A stretch of 64,000 nucleotides of DNA, taken from NCBI GenBank assembly GCA_023653095.1, contig JAMNXP010000001.1, forward strand, positions 450,853 to 514,852. The letters run 5' to 3'. Every line of letters starts with the position of its first letter. The first letter of the stretch is position 1. The notes beneath the pieces were generated by a model. That model had not been told where the DNA came from. It was given only the letters and a program-made list of their open reading frames with translations, and did not search any database. Shown one piece after another: positions 34,930-43,814 of this stretch. The translations under genes and the position numbers were made by a program. The stretch is from Bacteroidia bacterium (GTDB lineage: Bacteria; Bacteroidota; Bacteroidia; NS11-12g; UBA955).

Positions 34930-36957
34930 TTACAAAGAATTCGTTACTGACAACCGTTTTTCGATGAGCTCTTCACCAGAACCAGAAATTGCTTCTTCTG
35001 GAGTAACTCCAATTTTCTGAGATACATGAAATGCATCGAATACCTCTTTATCATCGTTTGACGGTTCTGACGGGCTTTTATCTTCAGTAGAGTTCCCTTC
35101 TGCTGGTTTAGCTGTCGCCGAATCTTCAGCAGCAGCCGGTTCAGCAACATCACTCGGAGATGGAACCATTTGTGCTGCAGCGGCAGGTTGTTCGGTTGTA
35201 TTAGGTGCAATTGGCTTGGGTACAGCTGGTACAAGAGCCGGTGAAGTAGTTTTTTTACCCCAATTACTCCAAAAATAGGATTTTTTGCTAGCTGCAGCTT
35301 GCTTTTCAACCGCATTGGCTGCAGCAGCTGCTTTATCCTGATCTTTCTTTTCAAAAGCTTTAGTATCTAACCATTTGTCTACTTTCTCAACTATTTTATT
35401 AATATTTTCACCTGCCGATTTTAATTTGTCCTTAATTCCTCTTGCTACAGAAAATTTCGATTCCACATTTTCATTACCATCTTTATTTTCATTACCAGCT
35501 TTATTTTTATTACCAGCTTTGGCTCTTTTTTGGGCAAGTTGAGTTTCCTTTATTTCTTCTAATTCCTCTGTTGAACCCTTTTTGATTTTATTTTCGTCCG
35601 GTATTTTAGGTTCACCGGATTCTACAGTCTTATTACTTTGATTAAGGAGTCTGCGTGGATCAAACCATTTTTTCTTGTTTTTCTCGGATGTATATTCTTC
35701 ATTATATCTTCCATCAGCCCTCATCTTGGCCTTTGCCGCACTTATTTTTTTATTATTTGAATAGCTCCTATAAAATTTTGCGACACCCATCCCACCGGCA
35801 ATCACAGAACCTGCAAGCAATAATGGTATACCCGCACCTCCAACCGTGCCCAAAACAGCAGCAGCAATGCCCAAACCTGCGCCTACCATTTTTAGGGCAG
35901 ACAATGCCATTCGTTTATTTTTTTTACTATTAACGAATTTATTCCAACTCTTTCCCAAGTCAGAAAGGGGGGTAAATTTTCTGTTTTTCCATTTTCTTTT
36001 TGCCTCCTCAAAAAACATTTTCCCACCCTGATAAAGTGAAACAACAGAACCAACAGCACCAAATCCACCGGCAACACCCAAAGCAGCCGCGCTTCCTGTG
36101 GCTGCAGCGGATATTTTTGAAGCCCCGCTAACCATACTGCCAACGCCTGAAGCTATACTTTGTATACCGTTCCATTTTGATTCAGTGCCCAAAGTGACAC
36201 CGGCAGCATCTCCATTTTTTTGGGCTGCTTTTTCTCGTTTTTTCCCATAGAACCAATCAACTCCCCCTGCAATTGTGGATATGAGGCCTGATCCAGCGGA
36301 AAGTGCACCTCCGATGTATGCTCCCAAACCTAATTTACCAACACCCTTATTGTAATTATGGCCTTTTGAAATTCCTTGATTGCCATTCCAAGCATCAGAA
36401 TTAGCCCATGATCCCACATTCAAAGCATCCTTTCCAGCACTGATACCATCAGTACCTGCGCCGAATGCACTGCTAACTAATTCATTTGCCTTAGAATCAC
36501 CTGCAGCCGCTGCAATATAGGTTCCTGTTGCGGCAGCGCCCCCTGCACCTAGTCCTAAACTACTTATTTTACCAAGGAAATTTATTATTCTTGTGCCAAA
36601 AGACCTATTTGCATTGGCCTCAGCATCAGGATTTATATATTTATTTACAACTTCGGCAACTGCAGGTGTTAATTTTTTAGTTTTTGGTTCTCCCTCAGAA
36701 CTATTTGCATTGGCCTCAGCATCAATTGGAGTGGGATTTGCAGTTTTATCTGCCACTGAACCACCAGCATCACCAACTCCGGCTACCGAAACAGGTTGTT
36801 TTTGTATACCTTTTGCAGCGTTACGGCCAGAACTTATTTCCATAGAACCAAGGGTAATCGCATTAAATTCCTGAGTCGAAGCAAGTCTACTCAACAGTTC
36901 GACTGAATGATCTTGTAAAGCATGTTCTTCTTTTTTTTCATCGTGTACTGCAACCAT
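34930..36957 (-). CDS. eCIS-associated glycine-zipper protein A (paralogue of B)
   Basis: Seen: 675 aa, same plan as protein B: variable N-terminus (1-110), AAAAGDSKANELVSSAFGAG matching B almost exactly, GLISTIAGGVDWFYGKKREK, a long glycine zipper GAGLGIAAAVLGTVGGAG then IPLLLAGSVIAGG, a basic Lys/Asn/Gly-rich hinge with AGNKNKAGNENKDGNEN-type repeats, SKFSVARGIKDKLKSAG, a Pro/Ala-rich linker and the shared C-terminal tail. It starts 4 bp after the stop of the second AAA+ gene, so they are co-transcribed. Inference: substrate or partner of that ATPase. The shared tail following an unlike linker looks like a selected signal. Confidence 0.7.
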   Translation of the reverse strand: MVAVHDEKKEEHALQDHSVELLSRLASTQEFNAITLGSMEISSGRNAAKGIQKQPVSVAGVGDAGGSVADKTANPTPIDAEANANSSEGEPKTKKLTPAVAEVVNKYINPDAEANANRSFGTRIINFLGKISSLGLGAGGAAATGTYIAAAAGDSKANELVSSAFGAGTDGISAGKDALNVGSWANSDAWNGNQGISKGHNYNKGVGKLGLGAYIGGALSAGSGLISTIAGGVDWFYGKKREKAAQKNGDAAGVTLGTESKWNGIQSIASGVGSMVSGASKISAAATGSAAALGVAGGFGAVGSVVSLYQGGKMFFEEAKRKWKNRKFTPLSDLGKSWNKFVNSKKNKRMALSALKMVGAGLGIAAAVLGTVGGAGIPLLLAGSVIAGGMGVAKFYRSYSNNKKISAAKAKMRADGRYNEEYTSEKNKKKWFDPRRLLNQSNKTVESGEPKIPDENKIKKGSTEELEEIKETQLAQKRAKAGNKNKAGNENKDGNENVESKFSVARGIKDKLKSAGENINKIVEKVDKWLDTKAFEKKDQDKAAAAANAVEKQAAASKKSYFWSNWGKKTTSPALVPAVPKPIAPNTTEQPAAAAQMVPSPSDVAEPAAAEDSATAKPAEGNSTEDKSPSEPSNDDKEVFDAFHVSQKIGVTPEEAISGSGEELIEKRLSVTNSL

Positions 36958-36961
36958 TACT

Positions 36962-38278
36962 CTATTTTTTTAATTCCTCCGTAATACATTGTATCAGAAT
37001 CTTTTGGGAAATGACTCCATTGTTATGACCCAAAGCTCTGAGACTTGCTTGCTTTACAATATTAACTATTTGACCACCAACTACTAAATAATCTTTTGCG
37101 ATTTTTTTCAGATCTATGTCAGAATCTAATAAAAGATCAAGATTTAGGGCTTTCTGCCAAAGTTCCAAACGATGAGTGTCATCGGGAGTTTCGAAGTAAA
37201 TCATTTTTTGGAAACGTCTTAAAAATGCTTCGTCTATGGAACTTTTTAAGTTGGTTGCCAATATGACCACACCTGGGTGGTCTTCAATCATTTGAAGTAG
37301 AAATCCCACTTGTTGATTGGCATATTTTTCATTGTTTCCGCCTGAGGTAGTTCGTTTTCCAAACAATGATTCTCCCTCATCAAAGAAAAGAATCCAACGC
37401 TTGTTTCTGGCCTGTTTAAAAAGATTGGCTATGTTCTTTTCGGTTTCGCCAATGTACTTACTTGACAATTGAGAAAGGTCAATTCTGTAAACGTCTAAAC
37501 CGTGTTTCTTCCCCAATAAACCAGCCACTAAAGTCTTTCCAGTGCCCGATGGCCCATAAAACACTGCCTTGTATCCAGGTTTTATTTTCTTCCTCATTGA
37601 CTCGCTAGAAAGTAACTGATTTTCAAATTCGAGCCAATATTGAAGATCTTTGATCTGGTTCAAAACATCCCCCGAAAGAACCAAATCCTCCCAATCCAAA
37701 TTCACCTTCACCAAATTAGCAGGGAAATTTGCGCTGTAATCCGGCTTATTGGCTACACCAGTGGTCAATAGATCGAAAGTATCACGGGTGAGTTGAATTT
37801 TTTGATAGGTAATGGGGAAGTTTTCATTATCAGATACGAACTCTAAAAATTCATTATTGAATAACTTGTGTTCCGGGGAAATGACATCCATGACCGATAA
37901 GCGTTCGTTCAAATCTCCGTTGGTCAAAATGTAAATGGCAGTCTCTCCCGTGGGTATGAAACCCGTTTGATTTCTAATCAAGACACCGCCAAAACGAGCA
38001 TTATCAGGGTGTTTATCTTTAAGAGCACGGATAATAGGTTGAAAAATATCGGGTTTGAGAAAAACTGCGGCAGCAATTAAAAAGACGCCTCGTTCAACCC
38101 CATTCAGGCTCAAATTAGTTACAAAATCAGAGTAATATTCACCAGAAATCAGTACAGGTGGTTGAATGGCACCGTGATGTTCAATTTGATCTTTAAGTTC
38201 ATCTGAAGCCTGGCCCAATTGATAAAGAATGATATTCTCGAGCCACTTTAAGTCGTTATTTAGGGATGTATTATTCAT
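36962..38278 (-). CDS. Second AAA+ ATPase of the eCIS (Pvc15-like)
   Basis: Seen: 438 aa. N-terminal family-specific domain (1-190), then an AAA+ module: Walker A GPSGTGKT (242-249), pore-loop region SSKYIGETEKN, Walker B ILFFDEGE (296-303), sensor 1 VVILATNLK, arginine-finger region FLRRFQ. Walker B has Gly where the first ATPase has Ala. Known: Pvc15/Afp15-type ATPases are needed for assembly or cargo loading of extracellular contractile particles. It overlaps the 1050-aa gene by 8 bp and is followed after 4 bp by glycine-zipper protein A. It is clearly a paralogue, not a copy, of the ATPase at 41428-42756. Confidence 0.9.
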   Translation of the reverse strand: MNNTSLNNDLKWLENIILYQLGQASDELKDQIEHHGAIQPPVLISGEYYSDFVTNLSLNGVERGVFLIAAAVFLKPDIFQPIIRALKDKHPDNARFGGVLIRNQTGFIPTGETAIYILTNGDLNERLSVMDVISPEHKLFNNEFLEFVSDNENFPITYQKIQLTRDTFDLLTTGVANKPDYSANFPANLVKVNLDWEDLVLSGDVLNQIKDLQYWLEFENQLLSSESMRKKIKPGYKAVFYGPSGTGKTLVAGLLGKKHGLDVYRIDLSQLSSKYIGETEKNIANLFKQARNKRWILFFDEGESLFGKRTTSGGNNEKYANQQVGFLLQMIEDHPGVVILATNLKSSIDEAFLRRFQKMIYFETPDDTHRLELWQKALNLDLLLDSDIDLKKIAKDYLVVGGQIVNIVKQASLRALGHNNGVISQKILIQCITEELKK

Positions 38279-41200
38279 CGGAGTCAGGTTCTTTATTTAA
38301 GACGGCTATTTCTTGGTCTGTTCGAATAATTCTTTGCTTTTCATCTAACATAGCTTGATATTTCAATAGAAAATCTGTTTTAACCGTGTCAATGGTTGAT
38401 ATATTATCAGGGTCTAGAATTTCATTTATTTTGTTAGCCACCGCTCCCAATTGACCGTATTCGGAAATATAACGTTGTTTAATATCTTCGAATTGGGCTT
38501 TCTTAGTTCTTAATTGAATTAACTTTTGAGAATAATATTTTATTGCTTTGTCTCGGTCACCCAAGAATCTGGCAATTTTTCGCCGAGGAGGATTTGCCTT
38601 CTTTAGTTCATTTTGATCAATTTTGTTTTGTAAATTTTCAATTTCCCGATATTCTCGTTCAATTTTAGAAGGACTATATTTATTCTCCAATGCTTCATCA
38701 ACCTTTTGCAAGAATCTAGTTTTCTTATTGAGAAGAGTAGGTTTTTCAACACTTGAACCCTCTTCCAAATTTAAATTTTCAACACCCGCATTTAAATCTG
38801 TTCCATCAATAATTGCCTTTAATTCATCATAAGTGGTTGCAAAGTGATTTTCCTCAGTTGAAAATGGAGATTCCTCATTTACAGGTTTCTTTCTTGCGAA
38901 TAATCCCAATCCACCTGTTTTACTGATTTCTTTCTTTGATTTCGACAAAATATATTCACCTTCACCAGAGGTCGTTCCCATATTCCATTCAAAAAGCTTC
39001 TTTTTATATAACTTTTTGTTAATGAATAAAAATCTAGCATTAACCTCTGCACTTCCTTGTAAAATGGCATCGGCGGAATATCCGTAATTCAGTTTTAAAA
39101 CTGACATGGTAAATTTGTCTCCGTCTTTAGTTAGCTGTGAATAATCTAGTTTTGCATCTCCAACAGCCTGCAAGACTCCACTTAAATATACACCTCCTGA
39201 TATCCCTACTAAATAAGGTATACCCGCACCAGCGCCGGCTCCAACTTTCGCCTCAACACTTCCTTTAATTCTTGCACCTGCGAAATAATTTGCTTGACCT
39301 TTTTTAAAGGCAATCCCAGCAGTAAAATCACCTTCAATTTTCCCAATTAATTCAAATGAAGCGAAGACATAAATACCCCCAGGCGGCACAATTGGAAATT
39401 GAAATTCAAATCCCGTCTCCGCAGAAATTGAAGGCAAAGGAGCTTTAACTTTTGCTGAGCCACCAGTTACCTCTGGTTTCCAATTATTTTCTTTAGCAAA
39501 CTCAAGATCTACTTTAACAGTTCCCTCAACTCCAAAAAACTCAGCAGAACCGCCAATACCTATTACCTGAACCTTATAATTTTTAGTGGGACCATGAATT
39601 TTAAACGTGGGAACTGCCACCTTCACACCATCTACAATCTCAAATTCTTCCTTGTCTGACACCGTAATTTCAGCCACATCCCAGTTGAATCTTGGTGTAC
39701 CCTTGGGGTCAAATGAAAAATCTGTAATCTTCCCGCTTCCCGTTCCCAAATGAGGAATATCGTGAACATCAATAGAAGCTTCACCTACCTTCAATGTTCC
39801 GCTCTCATAGTTAATTCCAACCAATTTGAGGTCCACATGTCCTAAAATTCCTTTTGCAGATGCATGTCCGTCTTTGATAGAAAAATGATAGTCTCCATCA
39901 ACGTACGACACTCCCACTGTTCCACCAACCTCAAATCCTTCTAAGTGCAGTCCTAAGCCAACATTGACGTCTAAATTTATCAATGAACCTTTCTTTTCGA
40001 TAAATCCTTTAAAACCATTAATTTTAAAAACATCTGCTATGTTAATTTCGCCATCATAATTCAGTTTGAGTTGTGTAAAATCAAAATCTCCATCATAAAT
40101 GGATAAATTGGTAATTTCACCACCTATTTTATGTCCATAAACTTCCAATTCTAAAACAGCGGAATTCACTATAATCCTATCTCCTGACGTTGCAGCTGCG
40201 ACATCCAAACCTGAAAACGATGCATAGAAATTATTTTTCCCACCAAATTGCAATGACGCATTCAAGTAACCCAAATGCGATTTCATGTTATTAACAATGC
40301 CTCTTTTTTCTTTATCATCACCCGTAAATGGAGCTTTAACAGCATCCTTGACTTGATCTAACAACGAATCACCACCCTCAGGGTGAGCCAAAAGCCATTC
40401 ATCAGCAATACCAATGATTGATTTTGCCTCAGAAATCAACAAAAAAACTCCAACTACATCTGTTTTAAGCGATTGGGTTTTTGTCGTATATTCAGCATAT
40501 TTTTCAACCAGAATTTGATAGGTGCTTTTTTCTCCCGTGAGGGCCTCTTTCACTTTTGCATTTAGTCCAATATTGGCCTCAGGCCGCATGACCAAAGCTT
40601 TCTGGTCTGCATTTACCAACTGAATGATTTGCCTAATGGAAGCTTCTTTTGTTTTATCGTTTTCCGTTTTATTCTCGGGATGCTTGTACAGCCAAGTATT
40701 TGCCAAATCTAAAATCTCCGCCTTCAAGGTGCTTTTTTGATCACTTTCCGGAGGTAACTGCTGGAACTTTTCGACCTTCTTTTGAATTTGGGAGAATGTA
40801 GTATTGAAACCCCAACCGCTTTCACCTTTTAAAATAATTGCATTGGCAGATGTACTTAATTCAGTTTTTTTCTCGGTTTCTTTTTCGGGGGATGCTAATT
40901 CTTTAGATATCTCTATTTCTTTTGCTTCAGCAAAGGACAATACGCCTTTAACTGATTCAAACTTTTCATCTTTTTTATCAGAATGACTGCCTATCCATTC
41001 GTTACACAAAGAGATTAATTTTCGGAGAACAATGCTCTTTCGGTCGTTGTCTGTTGCCTTCTCAAACTCAGCTTGTGCCTTTTCGATACGGGCGAAATTG
41101 GTATCTAAACCAAAAAAACCTTTGAACTTAGCTAGGGTGCTTTTCTCCCCTACCAATTTGGGCATAGATTTTGGGACAACACTTTTATTCTCAGTCATAG

Positions 41201-41423
41201 ACTCTTCTGATTTTTCCTGCGATAATTCAGAAGATTGATCTGACATACTTATAGATTCATCGGGTGATAAAGCTTCCGATTCAGAAGATGTATTGGGTAA
41301 TCTATTTGAAATGGATACCACGTCAGGAGAAGGTACATCAGATTGAATATCAGAAACTTGAGATTTCTTTCCCTCTAAAGAAAGTGTTCCTTGTTGTTCC
41401 AATAAATCATTCTCAGTTCCCAT
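38271..41423 (-). CDS. Large beta-rich eCIS-associated protein with three helical repeats (candidate cargo)
   Basis: Seen: 1050 aa, no known family recognised, no signal peptide. Residues 1-90 are Ser/Glu-rich. Residues about 95-395 hold three repeats of about 100 residues with the motif [ND]xWLxxHPE: NEWIGSHSDK (141), NTWLYKHPEN (242), DEWLLAHPEG (341). About 395-830 is a long beta-strand region alternating with glycine (GGEITNLSIYDGDFDFTQLK, GSVEAKVGAGAGAGIPYLVG). About 880-1050 is charged and coiled-coil-like. The gene sits between two AAA+ genes, 4 bp after the first and overlapping the second by 8 bp. Inference: a particle cargo or cargo-handling protein. No DUF4157 HExxH motif was found. 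Confidence 0.7.
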   Translation of the reverse strand: MGTENDLLEQQGTLSLEGKKSQVSDIQSDVPSPDVVSISNRLPNTSSESEALSPDESISMSDQSSELSQEKSEESMTENKSVVPKSMPKLVGEKSTLAKFKGFFGLDTNFARIEKAQAEFEKATDNDRKSIVLRKLISLCNEWIGSHSDKKDEKFESVKGVLSFAEAKEIEISKELASPEKETEKKTELSTSANAIILKGESGWGFNTTFSQIQKKVEKFQQLPPESDQKSTLKAEILDLANTWLYKHPENKTENDKTKEASIRQIIQLVNADQKALVMRPEANIGLNAKVKEALTGEKSTYQILVEKYAEYTTKTQSLKTDVVGVFLLISEAKSIIGIADEWLLAHPEGGDSLLDQVKDAVKAPFTGDDKEKRGIVNNMKSHLGYLNASLQFGGKNNFYASFSGLDVAAATSGDRIIVNSAVLELEVYGHKIGGEITNLSIYDGDFDFTQLKLNYDGEINIADVFKINGFKGFIEKKGSLINLDVNVGLGLHLEGFEVGGTVGVSYVDGDYHFSIKDGHASAKGILGHVDLKLVGINYESGTLKVGEASIDVHDIPHLGTGSGKITDFSFDPKGTPRFNWDVAEITVSDKEEFEIVDGVKVAVPTFKIHGPTKNYKVQVIGIGGSAEFFGVEGTVKVDLEFAKENNWKPEVTGGSAKVKAPLPSISAETGFEFQFPIVPPGGIYVFASFELIGKIEGDFTAGIAFKKGQANYFAGARIKGSVEAKVGAGAGAGIPYLVGISGGVYLSGVLQAVGDAKLDYSQLTKDGDKFTMSVLKLNYGYSADAILQGSAEVNARFLFINKKLYKKKLFEWNMGTTSGEGEYILSKSKKEISKTGGLGLFARKKPVNEESPFSTEENHFATTYDELKAIIDGTDLNAGVENLNLEEGSSVEKPTLLNKKTRFLQKVDEALENKYSPSKIEREYREIENLQNKIDQNELKKANPPRRKIARFLGDRDKAIKYYSQKLIQLRTKKAQFEDIKQRYISEYGQLGAVANKINEILDPDNISTIDTVKTDFLLKYQAMLDEKQRIIRTDQEIAVLNKEPDSDE

Positions 41424-41427
41424 GATA

Positions 41428-42756
41428 TTAAGACCTCATGTACTTACCTTGTTTTTGAAGTTCCCTTTTTATGGACTTTTCTAGGGATATCGGATCAACT
41501 ACCGTAGACTTTTGTTGCAAACATCTGTATACACATTCCCTAATTACGTTTGCAATCATCCCCCCAGTCAACTCATAGCTTTGACTTAATTTCTTATAAT
41601 CAACATGAAACTCAATGGGAGAATTTGGCAATTTGGTCATACTTGTCCACAATAAAAATCGTTGATCTTCATCGGGAATGGAGAAATTAATGATGTTTTG
41701 AAACCTGCGTGTGAAGGCATCGTCTATGACCGTTTTTAAATTCGTAGCAAGAATTACTATCCCGGAATAATCTTCAATTCGCTGGAGCAAATAACCCACT
41801 TCTTGATTTGAATATTTATCGTTGGATGAATTATTATTTCCTCGTTTGCTGAAAAGTGATTCAGCTTCATCAAAAAAGAGAATCCAATTTTTATTTTCAG
41901 CTTGCCGAAAAACCCTTTCTAAATTCTTGGCCGTCTCTCCAATGTATTTTGAAACCAATTGTGAAACATCTACTTTATAAACATCTATACCTAATTTTTT
42001 TCCGAGTAAAACTGCTGCCATTGTTTTACCAGTGCCTGAGGGCCCATAAAACAGTGCTTTGTAACCAGGTTTGAAGATATTCCCAAATCCCCAATGATTA
42101 TAAACTTGGTCTTTGGTATTCTGCCAAACCTCAATCAAATTCAGTTCATGAATTACCTCATCAGCAAGTATTAAATCTTCCCAATTCGAATTGGTGCTTA
42201 CTAATTTTGCTGGGAATTCGGAATTAAAATCAGGTTTATTTATGGGTTGATTGAGCAGCAGTTCCCTGTAGTCGCCAGAAATATCGACTGTTTTATTGAA
42301 AAAATGACTCTCATCAGATTCGACTTGAATAATTTCATGTTTTAAGAGCCATGATTTACCGTTGAATAGTTCATAAACTAATGTGCGCTCCTCAATGGAA
42401 CCATCTGTGAATAAAAACACTACGGTTTCTATTGTGGGTTTAAAATAATGATTGGAATCTGACTTGCCTCCTAAATTCTTGCGGTCTTGAAATTGCAACT
42501 TGTACTGAAGGAGAAAATCAAGCATTAACGGATAATAGGCATATACAAAACCCAGTAATAATGCCCCTCTTTCGATAGATGAAAACTGGTAATGCTTAAT
42601 TAAATCATGGTAATAATCAAATTCTTGGCTCTCTTTTTCAATGTTATCCCAAGATACATCAACTGGTATTGTATGTCCAGCTGCAAAAAGTTCAACTTTT
42701 TGTTGAATTAGATTTTCTAAATCCAGAAGGTCTTTTTGAAGTTGAGCAGATAACAT
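41428..42756 (-). CDS. First AAA+ ATPase of the eCIS (Pvc15-like)
   Basis: Seen: 442 aa. N-terminal domain (1-185) with FSSIERGALLLGFVYAYY, then AAA+ with Walker A GPSGTGKT (238-245), SKYIGETAKNLERVFRQAE, Walker B ILFFDEAES (292-300), IVILATNLKTVIDDAFTRRFQ with paired Arg (350-351), and a helical lid ending at 442. Known: the conserved ATPase of Pvc/Afp-type systems. It is the first gene of the minus arm, divergent from the particle operon across 124 bp. Context suggests it serves the 1050-aa protein that follows 4 bp later. Confidence 0.9.
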   Translation of the reverse strand: MLSAQLQKDLLDLENLIQQKVELFAAGHTIPVDVSWDNIEKESQEFDYYHDLIKHYQFSSIERGALLLGFVYAYYPLMLDFLLQYKLQFQDRKNLGGKSDSNHYFKPTIETVVFLFTDGSIEERTLVYELFNGKSWLLKHEIIQVESDESHFFNKTVDISGDYRELLLNQPINKPDFNSEFPAKLVSTNSNWEDLILADEVIHELNLIEVWQNTKDQVYNHWGFGNIFKPGYKALFYGPSGTGKTMAAVLLGKKLGIDVYKVDVSQLVSKYIGETAKNLERVFRQAENKNWILFFDEAESLFSKRGNNNSSNDKYSNQEVGYLLQRIEDYSGIVILATNLKTVIDDAFTRRFQNIINFSIPDEDQRFLLWTSMTKLPNSPIEFHVDYKKLSQSYELTGGMIANVIRECVYRCLQQKSTVVDPISLEKSIKRELQKQGKYMRS

Positions 42757-42846
42757 GATTCGAAAATTGGCTGAAACGGCAGCAAATTACAACATTCGAT
42801 GCAAAGAAGTTGATTAGAGAATCGTTTTTTTTACCAATGGTATTAC

Positions 42847-42873
42847 GAATTCAATATGAATTCATTAGGTTTG
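42847..42873 (+). promoter_or_regulatory. Operator-like palindrome and -7 box at the head of the eCIS particle operon
   Basis: A perfect 17-bp dyad, GAATTCA-ATA-TGAATTC (42847-42863), is followed 2 bp later by the exact -7 box TAGGTTTG (42866-42873). The box ends 7 nt before the ATG at 42881. The dyad occupies the place of the -10 to -35 spacer, where a bound repressor would block the promoter. It lies in the 124-bp divergent region and could also act on the minus arm. Confidence 0.5.
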
Positions 42874-42880
42874 CGAATGA

Positions 42881-43243
42881 ATGAATCCAGATAATTTTTT
42901 CAGACAAATGGAATTGCGTACGGAACGCGAACTCTACAGACGGAGTTTCAAAGCCGCTGCTCAAAGCCAAGACGCGATGTTTGAAAAATTCCAAAACAAC
43001 AAAAAAGAAGCCATGAAAAGGGCTGTTGCCAGAGAAGTAAAATGGTTCTTCATCACCTTGTTATTGGCACCCATATTAGCGTTTGGATTTTATTATTTAT
43101 TCGCGCAAATCATTCCAAACACTATCATTGATCTTGCTATATATATGGAGGGTGTTGAAACCGTCTACCTTTTGTTGGCAGTATTTTGCTTTGTTAGCAT
43201 ATATCTAGCTAGAATTGTAATTTGGGCAGTTAAGCGGAGTTAA
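42881..43243 (+). CDS. Small two-TM protein, first gene of the eCIS operon
   Basis: Seen: 120 aa. A charged, helical N-terminal half (LRTERELYRRSFKAAAQ, KKEAMKRAVAREVKW) is followed by two TM helices (about 50-73 and 88-113) with a short acidic loop and a basic C-terminus. No known family. An out-of-frame ATG 4 bp upstream ends after 5 codons. It sits 2 bp before the Pvc16-like gene, so it is in the operon. Inference: could hold the particle or an assembly step at the inner membrane, which is not expected of a freely released eCIS. Confidence 0.7.
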   Translation: MNPDNFFRQMELRTERELYRRSFKAAAQSQDAMFEKFQNNKKEAMKRAVAREVKWFFITLLLAPILAFGFYYLFAQIIPNTIIDLAIYMEGVETVYLLLAVFCFVSIYLARIVIWAVKRS

Positions 43244-43245
43244 TT

Positions 43246-43809
43246 ATGATTTTTGAGGTTGTAAATGCTATAAGCAAAGAGTTAAATCTACACCTCAAAT
43301 ACCAGTTTGGTAGCACTGAAGATTTAGTGATATTTTCAAATATTTTAGATTTAAACGGTGGAAAAGCTTTGCAGCAAGATAATACAGTTCATTGTTTAAT
43401 CTTAAAAATTGAAGAAGATAGAACCCTCAATAAAACCGGAGGTTACAGAGGCCCAAGTGCACCAACTCCAAGCTTGTTTAATGCACACGTGATTTTTGCA
43501 GCAACACATTCAGGCAAGCAATATCCAGAGGGTGTCAATCTGATTTCACGCGTTTTGGAATATTTTGTTCAAAACCAGACATTAGATTCTACAAAAATTG
43601 AAGGTTTACCTGATAGTATTGACAGACTGACTGTAGATTACTTGTCTTTCGAATACAACGAATTGAGCAACGTTTGGAGTACTATAGGCACTAAACTTTT
43701 GCCTTTTGCTGCTTACAAAATTGGATTTATTCCCGTTCAACCCACAAGTTCTCTTGGTTCGAAAATTGAACGCATTTCTGGTTTGGGCACTAATCTTAAT
43801 CAAAAATAG
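43246..43809 (+). CDS. DUF4255 (Pvc16-type) tail-terminator protein
   Basis: Seen: 187 aa matching DUF4255: N-terminal MIFEVVNAISKELNLHLK, NTVHCLILKIEEDRTLNK, FNAHVIFAATHSGKQYPEGV, and LTVDYLSFEYNELSNVWSTIG, which is the most conserved part. Known: Pvc16/Afp16-type proteins cap the sheath-tube end distal to the baseplate and stop tail growth. It is the first structural gene of the operon. Firm family call; role taken from Pvc and Afp particles. Confidence 0.88.
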   Translation: MIFEVVNAISKELNLHLKYQFGSTEDLVIFSNILDLNGGKALQQDNTVHCLILKIEEDRTLNKTGGYRGPSAPTPSLFNAHVIFAATHSGKQYPEGVNLISRVLEYFVQNQTLDSTKIEGLPDSIDRLTVDYLSFEYNELSNVWSTIGTKLLPFAAYKIGFIPVQPTSSLGSKIERISGLGTNLNQK

Positions 43810-43814
43810 TTGGT

